Origin: Haliclystus octoradiatus
Taxonomy: Eukaryota; Cnidaria; Staurozoa; Stauromedusae; Haliclystidae
Direction of reading: 5' to 3'
NCBI GenBank assembly: GCA_916610825.1
Contig: OU744450.1
Location: 26,518,350 to 26,582,349, forward strand
Length of the DNA stretch: 64,000 nt
A model generated the notes under the pieces. That model was given only the letters and a program-made list of their open reading frames with translations. It did not search any database and was not told where the DNA came from. A program made the position numbers and the translations under genes. This document shows, one piece after another, positions 48,901 through 59,611 of the stretch. The stretch's first letter is position 1; each line of letters opens with the position of its first letter.

Positions 48901-51187
48901 TAATCCAGTTCTCTTCGAGGGCTTGCCGCTTTGGATATACAATTTAACTAGAATTGCATATTTGCTGAGTTTACAATCATTTCACATTTGGAAAAGGCGG
49001 CAACCTCTGTGGCCATACTGCTTATATATACTTCAAAGATGATAAACTACTGCACTTAACTAGAATGAACTGAGCTTAATTTTGACAGGTGTTCCCCGTA
49101 AATCACAACAACCGGTGGTTTACTGCAGCTTATCTGACTTGAAATATATAGCCTATTACATATAGGGTGTGTAACACTCATAGATATAGTACGATGAATT
49201 ATATTCTTATATACTCTTACCGGGCTCTTACCCCGGACTCATGCCTGCCTGTTATGAATATAGATTCCTGGAGGAATATCGAAAACGATTAATGACAATT
49301 ATACAACTTATGCAAACCAACAAATCTATATACTATTCGATCTTGTCTCAAACTCAACTTCACAAACGTGCGCCCAAAGAAGAAACCTCAATCTATAAAT
49401 CTTGGCAGTCTGCTATTGTAGCTTATATCAATGATATCATCATCATCATCATTATTATTATTATTATCTGGCTATAGAAATAAAAACTAGTATCATATAT
49501 CATTTATAATATCCTATCTGTTATAATGTCTTTTTTAGTTGTGTCTGCATATGTGGCCTTATGTGAGAAATTGAACTTGATAAATATTTATCAAATCGTT
49601 ATTGAAAGCCACACTTCATTTCGCGACCTTGCAATTGTAAAGTTGACTCATAATAATATGAAATTATGTAATGACGAAATTCCTTATCATCTAAAGTCAC
49701 GATCACTATTCATAAACGCCGTTATACATTCTCAGGGGACACTAATCAGGGGATACAGCTCCATGTCTGGGATACTCTGCCTCCTAGCCGGTGAAAAGTT
49801 ATTGACTATCGGGGGAATTTTTCGTACTTTTTCAATCAATGTTTCAAATATTTTCTATGAATATAGTCCCCCTCATTCATGTAGTTAGCCCCCTTGTCGG
49901 TGAACTGAGAATACAACAGAGTGATTTCAAACTTATTACAGGATACAGAAATACCACAAACTCCCCCTTCCTAGAAATTTGGAAAGCCATATAGCAAATA
50001 TTGGAGCATCTGTACCCGTGTACCACTCTCATGAAAACACGCACCTAACCATGATAGATGCAACAAAGAGATGCACAAAAACCCCTTATGCATACAATTA
50101 TTCTATCTCTTGTGGGAATTCATATTTTAAATTTTTAAATTTTAAGATTCCTCAATATAATATCCAACGAAGTAATATATGCCACCTATATGCTATATGA
50201 ACCTCTTATTTGAATGACCGCAAACGGTAAGAGAATATTAATAAATAAATATTTATCGTGCCTTTCCAACCACAAAATGATACAATATATGTCATTCATA
50301 AATTATGTAAAGGTCATTTTTACGAATGAAATACATCGTTATATGCAATAGAAAATTCACTCTATGTGCCATTATAATGTGATTGATTCAATTCAAATAA
50401 AAATTTTTATCATCGGAAACTCTAATTATATTTTAAACTTCTAGACTGAGAACTGTACTTTGATACCTTCACAGCTACAAAAAAACTTCTAACGGTAGTA
50501 GCGTGAAATTCACAGAACTTAAATCATAATAATAATCAATTATTCAGAATCCACTGTCAAAAACTTTGAAGAAACGTAGGCTGCGTTTTCAAATTACCTG
50601 TGCAGAATATGATATCTAAATGCCATGATGTGATTTATGGAGTCCATGAAAGCATGAAAGCGTATTATAATTGTGGCAATTACACCAGCACAATTAATAG
50701 TTCAAAATTGTCGCTGATGAAATATGTATGGTGACATTAATGAAGTAGTGACTTAAACTGTCAAATTCGTTGCAGCGTATAATTAGTTCTTGGCACCCAT
50801 ATCGGGAAGATTTAAAGTATATGTGACTATGAAATTATTATGAAGTTACATAGCTATCGGAATAACGTCATCGAGTTGCAAGACCTAGATACATTATCAA
50901 TTTCTATTTATCGGTACGTAGCCGTTTGTTCGTTGTACAGGTAATTATCAAAGCAAGAAAAATGTCATTCAAAAAGCTTGATGCTTCTATTAATTGTTAG
51001 AATATGTTTCTTTACCTGTTTTTCCAACTCCTAATTCTCCCAACAACACAAGATTATACTCGACTGAAGATGGCTTTCTCCTTCGTATCAAAGGTGATCT
51101 TGTTATTAGAGAACCACTTGCATTATTATTGGAACGAACTTTCAAAGAGAACATGTCATCGTTATTACTATCCATCGTTAGTTTCAT
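45991..51187 (-). CDS. Ras-like small GTPase, RERG/RASL11/RASL12 type, four exons
   Basis: Exons on the minus strand: 51187-51016, 48470-48414, 47138-47065, 46377-45991. Together they make 690 bases, 229 residues plus stop, with all phases joining (57 codons +1; 57 bases; 74 bases; 387 bases). Motifs: P-loop GELGVGKT (residues 50-57), switch I with HEYDPFLERCYE (the EYDP-LE signature of RERG and RASL proteins), VKMWDTVQK at switch II (93-101), VVYSITSIQSFE, LLLGNKIEL (149-157) and FNEIS near the end. There is an extended Ser/Arg N-terminus and no CAAX box; it ends SRIK, as in RERG-type proteins, which are not prenylated. Oddities: the DxxG glycine is Gln, and NKxD is NKIE. It may bind nucleotide weakly or hydrolyse it abnormally. 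Exact orthology is unresolved. Confidence 0.88.
46378..51015 (-). other. Introns of the Ras-like gene
   Basis: Three introns: 46378-47064, 47139-48413 and 48471-51015. Donors and acceptors are GT-AG on the minus strand. The 2.5-kb first intron has several open frames on the plus strand (for example 49526-49888) with no family resemblance, and (ATC/ATT)n runs near 49435-49468. Nothing else was identified. Confidence 0.6.
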
Positions 51188-53006
51188 AAAGCAAAATATC
51201 TCAAATATACCGTCCCGGAACTTGAATAAATTCCGTCCTTCTAAGTCAACTTGTATATACAGAGTTTAGAAATATTATGAAATCGACAAAATCGGATTGT
51301 CAACAATATAGTTAATGATTTGCTACTATTTCTAGTAAATCTTTTCAGTTGGGAAAGAAAAAGAAATAGCAATTACAAATCTGTTGGCTTTTTGCTATCT
51401 TATCAGAACGTTCTAAAAAGGTTAACAATATTACATTTTGTATTTAAAAACTGATTGATGTGGCCCGTCTCCCATAAATTATATCCTATCTTCAACATAA
51501 TATTGTTATATAACTACCATAGATCAATAGATGGTTCGTTTTCTTGGTTGCATAGATTTTGTGGTTATTATTCCTTTGTTGAGTCCTCTTTCTTTAAATC
51601 TTCGGTTCTGATTGCGGTGTTATATCAAGGATCTAAATTTCATCTTTCTAATGGATGTCAGATCAAAATATCGACTTTTAAATTCATTCAGAACTTTTTG
51701 TTATACACGTTTTGCTATTGTAACTAAAAGTTTCACGCTTTAGTTAATCGTATATACACATTTAAATTAATCAAAGTATTCATTGCTATTGGATAGTATC
51801 CATATTTCTTCTTTATAATATAAAAGTAGTATGAAAATACTTATGTAGTTTTTGCTGTTCTAATAGTGCTCGATGACATATCAGTGCAGAGCTATTTTAT
51901 AATAATAACTAAATTTAAAAACAAGACATTCAAATTTACTACTATATATAGCCTACAAACTGCCTGCTTTTCGCTAAATGCGTCAAACTATTTTTTATGT
52001 TTTATTTTCTATTATTTTTTATTATCTCATAATTATATAGTTACAACAAATATTATTTATATAAATGGTGTAAAAATACACATTTTAATCGAGTGCCATA
52101 ACTCTATCGGGGAAAGTTCACACGATGCGATTATCAAACAGATACTATTAGATGTATCTTGATTCAATTGTTAAGTCCATTTTGATGTTTCAAAATAATT
52201 TGTCAGAAAAGATCACTGAGCTTCCGAGGGTCCTGTCGTTATTAGATTTGCGAATAATCCTATATATTGACTCCTCAATTTAAAGTTGATGAAGTTTGAT
52301 GTGAGATTATTTTAAGCTGTATACCGACCGAGTATTTTATAAGCCATAAATTCTATATTAATAACCTTAAATCAAGTACATTTCACTCAATTTCAAGGGT
52401 TTTGTCTTTTGATGAATTGAATTTGTTTCTACAGGACTAATTTACTTCCACCAGATAAAAAAATTGCCTACGGTGAAAGTCCATGAAGTCATATATGCAT
52501 GTATGAACAGTCAGATTTGAGAAGTGAAGTAGATAAACAGACCACAATCGGCAGGTGGCCGCGGCCGACAGGTAACCGCTTCTGGTTGTTCTTTTTAACT
52601 TTGGTATCTCATTATTCCTAACAATTAACTTTTGCGCACTTCAGCAGTTATTTTCCCCTGGCCAGAGATATATATTAGAAAAATCGAATAAATGATGATT
52701 GTTGCGGTGGTAACGGATGTCTCTGTTCCAAATTGCTGCACACGAGACAGTATCATGAGGATAACGTCCTGTTTGGACAAAATCGATTTGTCAAACCCTT
52801 CTATTTACAATTACTGCCAACTCTGCTTCTAGCTATATCAGATAACGCGACCTACGTTTCCTAGTGCTGATGCTAATGAATTATTATACAGTATTAATAC
52901 ATTTATTTAAAATTTATTTTTAAATAATGTTACGTTAAGTTTACCTTACGTGAGCTTTCTCGGAGGAAAGATTCACCCGAACTTTGCCTAGTACTAAAAA
53001 CAAAAC
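51188..53006. promoter_or_regulatory. Divergent interval between Ras-like gene and GORAB
   Basis: 1.8 kb of AT-rich DNA that should hold both promoters. A fragment with ACAGACCACAATCGGCAGGT around 52535-52580 resembles the dispersed TIR element. No strong TATA or coding exon could be assigned. Confidence 0.45.
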
Positions 53007-56000
53007 ATGTCTGGCTGGTCCGGTTTTACAGACGAAGAACTATCACGCATCCAAACAAATAAAAAAGAAAGAAACACCGCTGCAGGAAAAAGTACGTCTT
53101 TGGGGGGAAACCGCAGAGCAAAACCAAAAGAAAAACTCGTTACGCTTTCTCAAAAGAAGAAACAAACAGAAGCGATAGAATCTGAAAAAAGCAGCTCCCA
53201 ACAAAGCGTCACGGTTACTCCTCAGCAGACAATTGTGAAGCATTCTACAGAATCTGCAATGCCAATTACTGATAATAAAATGAAGCACGCAGATCAAATA
53301 AAAATGAAAGAGAATGAAGATGATGCTATGCCTGGAATTCTATCTGATGAAAGGTGAATAGATTAATTTCTAAAGCTGATACAGTGTTTATCTGCGGTGT
53401 CTGTAACTTGCGTGCGTGCGTGCTGCGTGCGTTTACAGGAAATACGTCAGAATTTATCACCTAACAATTCTGGCTTGGCTAAATTTTGCAGTTGATGTCA
53501 TGTTGTAATTGTCAGGGACTTTACTCCAGACTTGATTAATTTATTAATATTCTGATTTATTAAATATTCATTGTTCGACCTCAAAATAATGCTATTAATG
53601 ACAGCTATAACGTTTTATAATATTACCGTTTTATATACAGTATTAAACATATGTACCAATTTCAAATAAAAAATTGAAAACTTATTTTCAGTAATTTTAA
53701 GTCAATGCATGTATCACATTGATGATATTGATACAGACTTCAATAAACATTTCAGAATTTTCTAACCCCTACAAGTAATTGCGTTTTCGTGTGATGGATT
53801 TCCTGCCAAATCAAGCTCAACAGTTCATGGGAAATTCTTAGCTATACGACTTTACTTTTTAATCTCTTAACAGATTAATTAAGTCTAGAACTCGGTCTGG
53901 AATAAAGTCTCTGTCTATTATGACATGACAGCAACTGCCAAATTTAGCCAGGCCATTACTTTTTTATAACATTGAGAAGCTAAAATTCGTAAGGGAAGGT
54001 CGTAGTCAAAAAGGTGATAAATTATGGCGTAATTTCCTGTAAACGCATGCAGCACGCACGCAAGTTACAGACACCGTGTCTGTCTGTTTGAAATGATATC
54101 TCCTACTAAATATTCTTTACCTGTTTATCAATTTGATTGGTAATGTCAAATGTAAGGCTACTAAGTGATCCTCGAAAAACAATAAAAACATCATGTCATT
54201 TGATGGATGGACCCCAGTTTGCAGTTAGTATGACTCAGTTCTCAGAGTACGACAAAGCCGCCGTCGAGATAATATTTAAATTCTTTCAATACGCCCGCAA
54301 AAGCTTTTACGGAACCCCTTTAACCCCTATATTCTTAGAAATAAATTGAGTTTGTTGACTATTTATTTGAACTGCCTGCGAAGAAAGCAAATATCTTTGC
54401 CCATGTCTGCGGACAAATATTCAACGGGCGCCATTAAGATCTTGTTGAAGATCTCCTTTCTCTACAGTCTGAAGATAATGGCAGGGTCACCCTTGAAGTA
54501 GTATTTAAAATCTATCCGCCTGCATTTGTGTTGTGCGGAGGGAGTTATAGGCCTATCCTTGTTACAATACAGTCTGGGATCTATCACCTATGTTTTATAG
54601 TGAAACCTGTATATAACAGATTATATGCCTTAATATACAGGATTGGTTTGATAGAACATACTATTATAGACCTGGCAAGAGTGACCACTATAAACAGGTG
54701 GCCGTTGTATAGAGTTGGTCACTATAACATATTTATCTGTATTACTGTCCTGTTTGCATGACGGCCTTCAATAAAAAATACCTACTTGACAAATGATCCC
54801 AAAGTGAACTATTAATTTCCAAATCGACGAGAATATTACAAACCCTGAATGCATCCTTGACAATTGTTTGCTTTAAGTAGCATTTTCATTGGAAATCATC
54901 CATCATAGGCTACCCTGTCTCTTTAGACTGAATTTAAAACCTTAAACCTTAGATTGCTTAGCCCCTAAGTTACTCAACTCATCAAAGTTGTGTTATGTAG
55001 TAAAAGTTGTGTCAAGGTCACACATACGATCAAATATTTATTAAAATTGTTGAGGAATTTTCTCACCAGAGCTGCGGAAATAGAATTATCATCTCTTCAG
55101 TTGATGCAGAAGAAACAGAAAGAAATGGAAGCTCAGAATATGAAAAAGAAACAACTAATAAAAAACACTATTAAAGAAAGGTAGGATAGATAAATAGCCT
55201 TCAATCTATATATAAAATTTTGCGGAATTTATGTTGAAAAGTTCATGAACTATTCTGAAGTGTTCACGTAAATGTATTTTATTCAATTTAATGAAATGTT
55301 AATTTTTTTATAAACTTATCATCAACTGAACTCAAGATTATTAGTAATTGACATTACTTCCCGATTACTTTACGAAATAATTTATTCCCGGTTTATTTAC
55401 CAAAGATTAATTGTTTTGTTATTATGAAGTAGGCATAAATGTTTTCAGTGCGATATTGTTGAGCCTGTCATTGTGAAGTCCCAAATGATTGTTGTTTGTG
55501 TGAGTTGGTTATTGTTTCTAAATGTTCTGATTTTGGAAATTATATTAGCAGCAGCAAGATTTTCGTAATAAACTATTTCATTGTTTACATTTCTATTATG
55601 AAACTTCTATTGTTCAAAGATGAAAATGTCAACACATTTAGAGTTGATGAGAAAAACATTTCCATTTTTTTGACTTGTGAATGAATAATTTTATCGATAA
55701 AAAACTCATAATCTTTGCAACAATTTTTTCGCTAGCAAAAATCAGCTTCAAACACAAAAATTGACAATGAGATTAATCACATTAATCTGACCAAACTATT
55801 CGGATAAAGTTCATTTATTTTGCAATTTCTTTTTTACCTAGTTATTGTTTGGTCGTTCAAAGTTTTGATTATTTCGATGTTGTTTGACTATGGTTCAGCT
55901 ATAGACAGTAGGCCTAAACATATTATAATAAACCCTTTCTGTCTAGCCTAAAATACAATTTTGAATCTTTACAAAATGTTTTGATAAATATTCCAAAAGT

Positions 56001-57409
56001 AACAAAGTAATTAGTAATTAATTACTTTTTCGGCGAAGTAATTAGTAATTAATAACTTTTTTTGTAAAAGTAATTAGTACGGTAATGTAATTTTTGAATT
56101 TTTAGTGAAAGTAATTTGTAATCTAATTAATTATATTTTCAAGTAATTCTCACAACACTGAACAGGAATGATATGCGACACACAATAACATAAGTGGCTG
56201 CTACAGGATGACTTTAACTTGAGAGTAATTGTAAAAAAAGTTGATGGAAAGTGACAAGAAGTCACTGAGCATCCCTATTAAATAACAAATGAATGAGTGC
56301 AAGCGTGCTTGTATGATCACACAAACTATCCAATGTGGTCGTGAACTATCATGCGTATCGTTCAATATTTTGAGAAAAGCTTGAATCGGCGAACGGTGAT
56401 TTGAACTAATGTTCTACTTTACCCAGGTTACCATTCGTCAAAGCCTAATCATGAAATTCAAATTCAATTCGAAACACAAATTGAAGAGTGTTCGTGTGGC
56501 GTTTTATTGACAGAATTTCGATATTAGAGTTTTAATAAAAGTTTCACTAATTCTATTTTATAATAGTAAGTATCTAGCATGTGTTGTTATTTTTATTTTA
56601 ATCTTCTGCAAGGTATCAAAAGGCTCAAGCTGAGACACAAGTTCTCCAACATGTACAAAAGGAATTGGGAAAGTTAGATCAACGCCTAGCTAGTGATGTT
56701 GAATTACTGCGTGTTAAAATTGAAGAATCAAGTATTGACTATCACCATGCACAGTAAGTGTGTTATCACTCATTGTTGCTTAAATTGCCGTTCTTACTTA
56801 AGTCTTACTTCTTCTCACTTATGGGGCTTACCACTTATCAAATTGCGGCATATCAGACTCAGATTAGTTGACTGTCTTGCAACACATCAATGAAAGTTAA
56901 ATTTTCTTCTAAATTTACTAATCATTTCTTTTGGAAAGTTCATGCAGACAAACCACTTAATAGTGATGGACTTCTCAGATACTGTTTCTGGAATATTTAT
57001 GAATTTATTATTATTCTATTCTTGAAATTATATTTTCCACCATTCAATGATTGTATTTATCCATAGGAAACGATATGAGAAAGCTGAAGCTGAATTTATT
57101 GCCTCAAAAATGGATTTACATGCAAAGAGTGAAGTAAAAGATGACCTTACGCATCATCTATATACTATTATACAAGAAAATGAAGAAAGGAAAGCTAAAA
57201 AATTAGAAGAAATCATGACTAAACTTAGTTTAGATGGAGATTATGAAATCCCATCAAGTCCCGTTGAAAAGGAACCTCCGACTCATAGGCCTACACCAAT
57301 TCAACACCCAGTAGTGTTACCTTTATCAAAAATTGAGAATGTCGAGAAGGCAGATGACGCAATTGTCAAAACAGACACATCTCAAACTGAAATCAAAGAT
57401 TTAACGTGA
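53007..57409 (+). CDS. GORAB: GORAB (RAB6-interacting golgin), four exons
   Basis: Exons 53007-53353, 55070-55180, 56613-56753 and 57067-57409 make 942 bases, 313 residues plus stop; all phases join. In the family, GORAB (SCYL1BP1) is a trans-Golgi golgin that binds RAB6/ARF and scaffolds SCYL1 for COPI recycling. Signatures: N-terminal GWSGFTDEELSRIQ (family GWAGFSEEELRRL), a basic low-complexity linker, and the diagnostic coiled coil LQHVQKELGKLDQRLASDVE, LRVKIEESSIDYHHAQKRYE, KAEAEFIASKMDLHAKSEVK and LYTIIQENEERKAKKLEE. The variable C-terminal tail is rich in Pro and Glu. A probable AATAAA lies at 57712-57717, inside the gap to the convergent PM20D2 gene. Length is close to vertebrate GORAB. 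Confidence 0.95.
53394..54076. mobile_element. Non-autonomous TIR element, about 680 bp, in GORAB intron 1
   Basis: Long terminal inverted repeats of about 65 bp. The left starts CGGTGTCTGTAACTTGCGTG and runs through GCGTTTACAGGAAAT to AATTTATCACCT. The right starts AGGTGATAAATTATGGCG and runs to CAAGTTACAGACACCG. Both arms carry alternating TGCG/CGCA purine-pyrimidine runs. The interior is AT-rich with no transposase. TCTG flanks both ends but a clean target duplication is not obvious. Confidence 0.85.
54598..54741. mobile_element. TIR element (CAGTCAAACCTG family), diverged copy
   Basis: Starts TAGTGAAACCTGTATATAAC and ends CACTATAACATATTTATCTG, with the inner words GACCACTATAAACAGGTGGC shared with 21276-21457. 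It lies in GORAB intron 1. Confidence 0.75.
56390..56570 (+). repeat. Dispersed repeat, copy 3 of 3
   Basis: Shares TACCCAGGTTACCATTCGTC, AATTGAAGAGTGTTCGTGTG and ATATTAGAGTTTTAATAAAA with 17860-18075 in VPS13. Located in GORAB intron 2. Confidence 0.7.
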
Positions 57410-57916
57410 TCAATTTCAGGTATGAAATAACAAAGCAATTCAGGCATAGTGCAATATTTATTGGTGTGAGAAAACTTTGTTTTATTATTAGTTTTCAATT
57501 TGCTATACAACATCTATCTCCATTTATTTTTGTGTCGCCGAAAACTTTTTGAATGAACTGTTGAATATATATTGTAATAACAATAGCATCAAGCTACAAT
57601 GAATGATCCCATAAAGCTTTGCAAAGTTGTAAAATCAATAACAAATAGATTATGAAAAATGATAGAAGTAAGCATTTAAAAAATTGTTTGAATAGTTTTT
57701 ATATGTCAGTAAATAAATCTATAGTTAATCAGTACTCCTGGTCATTGAGGAAAACGATGTGTGCGTTTCGTATGTGAGATAACTGCGACAAAAAAGTCAA
57801 TATATTTATGCATGGCATTGTAGAATAAGGCTGATAAAAATTTAAATTATGCTAATTTATAGGCTAATTTATTAGTAAAATGAAAATTTATATTATAATT
57901 ATTATTCAAAAATAAT
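57410..57916. terminator. Convergent 3' interval between GORAB and PM20D2-like gene
   Basis: 507 bases holding AATAAA for GORAB at 57712-57717 and AATAAA on the minus strand at 57868-57873 for the PM20D2-like gene. No coding sequence was seen. Confidence 0.6.
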
Positions 57917-59137
57917 TCATTCAAATTTTTGTTTTGAATCATTGAATTCTTGTTTAATTTTTTCAACAAGATTTTTATTTTTAAGAATATCAATTCCTGT
58001 CATAGCTAATACTTTTGCAACATCAAGTGTTGGTATTTGAGCGGATTGATTAGCTGATCCTTTAGCAAATTCTCTCGTATGATTGGGTCCTAATGTCAGT
58101 ATGGTATAAGTAGGATGAATAGATGGTAGATATTGAGAAACATTTCCCATATCTGTAGATGCAGAAAATGTTTGTAATCCTTCAAGTGATGATTGTTCTG
58201 ACAAAGTTATAAATTCAACATCGAAAAGGCTTGCATTTTTTTTAAACATCTTTGATATTGTTGAATTAGTTAATAAAGATGATCTTTTCGGTGCTAATCT
58301 ACTTGTTTTGAAATCACATCCAGTGGCTGCAGCTGCTGATCTAGCACATTCAATCATTTTTCTTTTTAATTGTTCGACTTCGTAATCATTGGATGCACGC
58401 ATATAGTAGTGTAAACTGGTTTTTGAAGGTATCTTCTGATAATCTGAGGTATCATGCTTCTTAATTACGCCGTGTACCTTCCATGATGCATGGAATTGTT
58501 GACGCAATGCACTAATGGATGAATAGAACAATATAGCAGCATCTAAGGTATTAGATGTGTTTGCTTCAGAATATATTGTAGTATTTTTTTTACTGTGAAA
58601 ATCAATATGAATTTCTTCAATTGATAAACATATTGGATCAACTAGATTAGCAGTATAAGGATGTACCATCATGCATACATCAACACAATCGAATGCCCCT
58701 TTTTCAATCATTAGCACTTTACCAGCTGCCCCTTCTTCTGCTGGGGTACCAATCACAACAACTGTCCCACTTAACCCTTCAGTTTCTTGTAGAACATGTT
58801 TTAAAGCAAGGCCTGCTGCAATACCTGTTTCAGCTATTAAATTATGCCCACATGCATGCCCAATATCTGGTAGCGCATCATATTCACAAATTAAACCAAC
58901 ACGTGGCCCTTTTGATTTAGAATATGTTGCAACAAAAGATGTTTCTAATGGCCAACCACATTGCACAGTGAAACCATTTTTCTTGAGAAATGTTGTTAAA
59001 AGTTGATGGGCAAAATGTTCTTTGTAGCTTAACTCTGGGTGATTCCAAATTTCTTGACTGATCATATTAAAATCATTCTTTCTGCTATCGATATATGAAT
59101 TCGCTAACAGCTTTATATCACAAATGTGTTGCTCCAT
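57917..59137 (-). CDS. PM20D2: PM20D2-like M20D peptidase, intronless
   Basis: 406 residues in one exon, close to the usual PM20D2 length (~430). PM20D2 hydrolyses beta-alanyl-lysine-type dipeptides and helps proofread carnosine synthesis. Matches: CEYDALPDIGHACGHNL (84-100) with metal ligands Cys96 and His98, GTPAEEGAAGK with Glu134/135, MVHP with His159, STDMGNVS (328-335), and PNHTREF with His353 near the end. The lid region where the family has GKASHSA reads SKKNTTIYSEA (182-192), so the conserved lid histidine is missing. The following N-x-IP motif is YQKIP. The two-metal centre looks intact, so the protein may fold and bind metal but with altered or lost substrate handling. It is divergent from YEATS2 and has a minus-strand poly(A) signal at 57868-57873. 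Confidence 0.92.
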   Translation of the reverse strand: MEQHICDIKLLANSYIDSRKNDFNMISQEIWNHPELSYKEHFAHQLLTTFLKKNGFTVQCGWPLETSFVATYSKSKGPRVGLICEYDALPDIGHACGHNLIAETGIAAGLALKHVLQETEGLSGTVVVIGTPAEEGAAGKVLMIEKGAFDCVDVCMMVHPYTANLVDPICLSIEEIHIDFHSKKNTTIYSEANTSNTLDAAILFYSSISALRQQFHASWKVHGVIKKHDTSDYQKIPSKTSLHYYMRASNDYEVEQLKRKMIECARSAAAATGCDFKTSRLAPKRSSLLTNSTISKMFKKNASLFDVEFITLSEQSSLEGLQTFSASTDMGNVSQYLPSIHPTYTILTLGPNHTREFAKGSANQSAQIPTLDVAKVLAMTGIDILKNKNLVEKIKQEFNDSKQKFE

Positions 59138-59611
59138 TTAGGATTGAATAGCGTCCTAGCTCCTAGTCTGTGTTGTCTCCACTAACTTTTTTACGTGGCA
59201 ATATCTGAAAGTTTCGCAAATCATTATCGTACCGTAATTATTGCGGTGCATTGTACTAGGCGCATTGTTGACATGTCTCTTTTGGAAGCCATGTTGTAGA
59301 TGACTCGTCTGGAATATTTTAGAGTTCGACGAAAGATGAGTTCCAACGAGTGATTTGCGAAAGGAAGTCACAAAGATTGAGTATGATTTTTGTCTTATTA
59401 TTGAAGGCCTTTGAAAGGTAAATGCTAGTATCTTCTGCGTTTCAGTATACTACTCTTCTAACACATTATAAACATTTATCAATTTGTAATTCTTGAAAAA
59501 GGAATGTTGAAATTCGGCAAACTATGAAGCTGCAACCTTGAGACTTTTGCTTTGAGTTGAGCATGCTAAAATATCAACAGTCGATCGCAACCCTGAAGAC
59601 GGCAGACAGCA
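59138..59611. promoter_or_regulatory. Bidirectional promoter interval, PM20D2-like / YEATS2
   Basis: 474 bases between two start codons in head-to-head orientation. No TATA box is evident. ATGs in the interval are not in frame with long coding sequence. The 71-codon open frame at 59156-59371 (-) has no family pattern and may lie in a leader. Confidence 0.55.

Noticed and set aside
49526-49888. A 120-codon open frame on the plus strand
   Set aside because: It lies inside intron 1 of the Ras-like gene on the other strand, has no recognisable motif and AT-biased composition typical of chance.
53007-57409. GORAB exons as a generic myosin-like or CCDC coiled coil
   Set aside because: The GWSGF..EEL start and the KRYEKAEAEF/ENEERKAKKLEE blocks match GORAB specifically.
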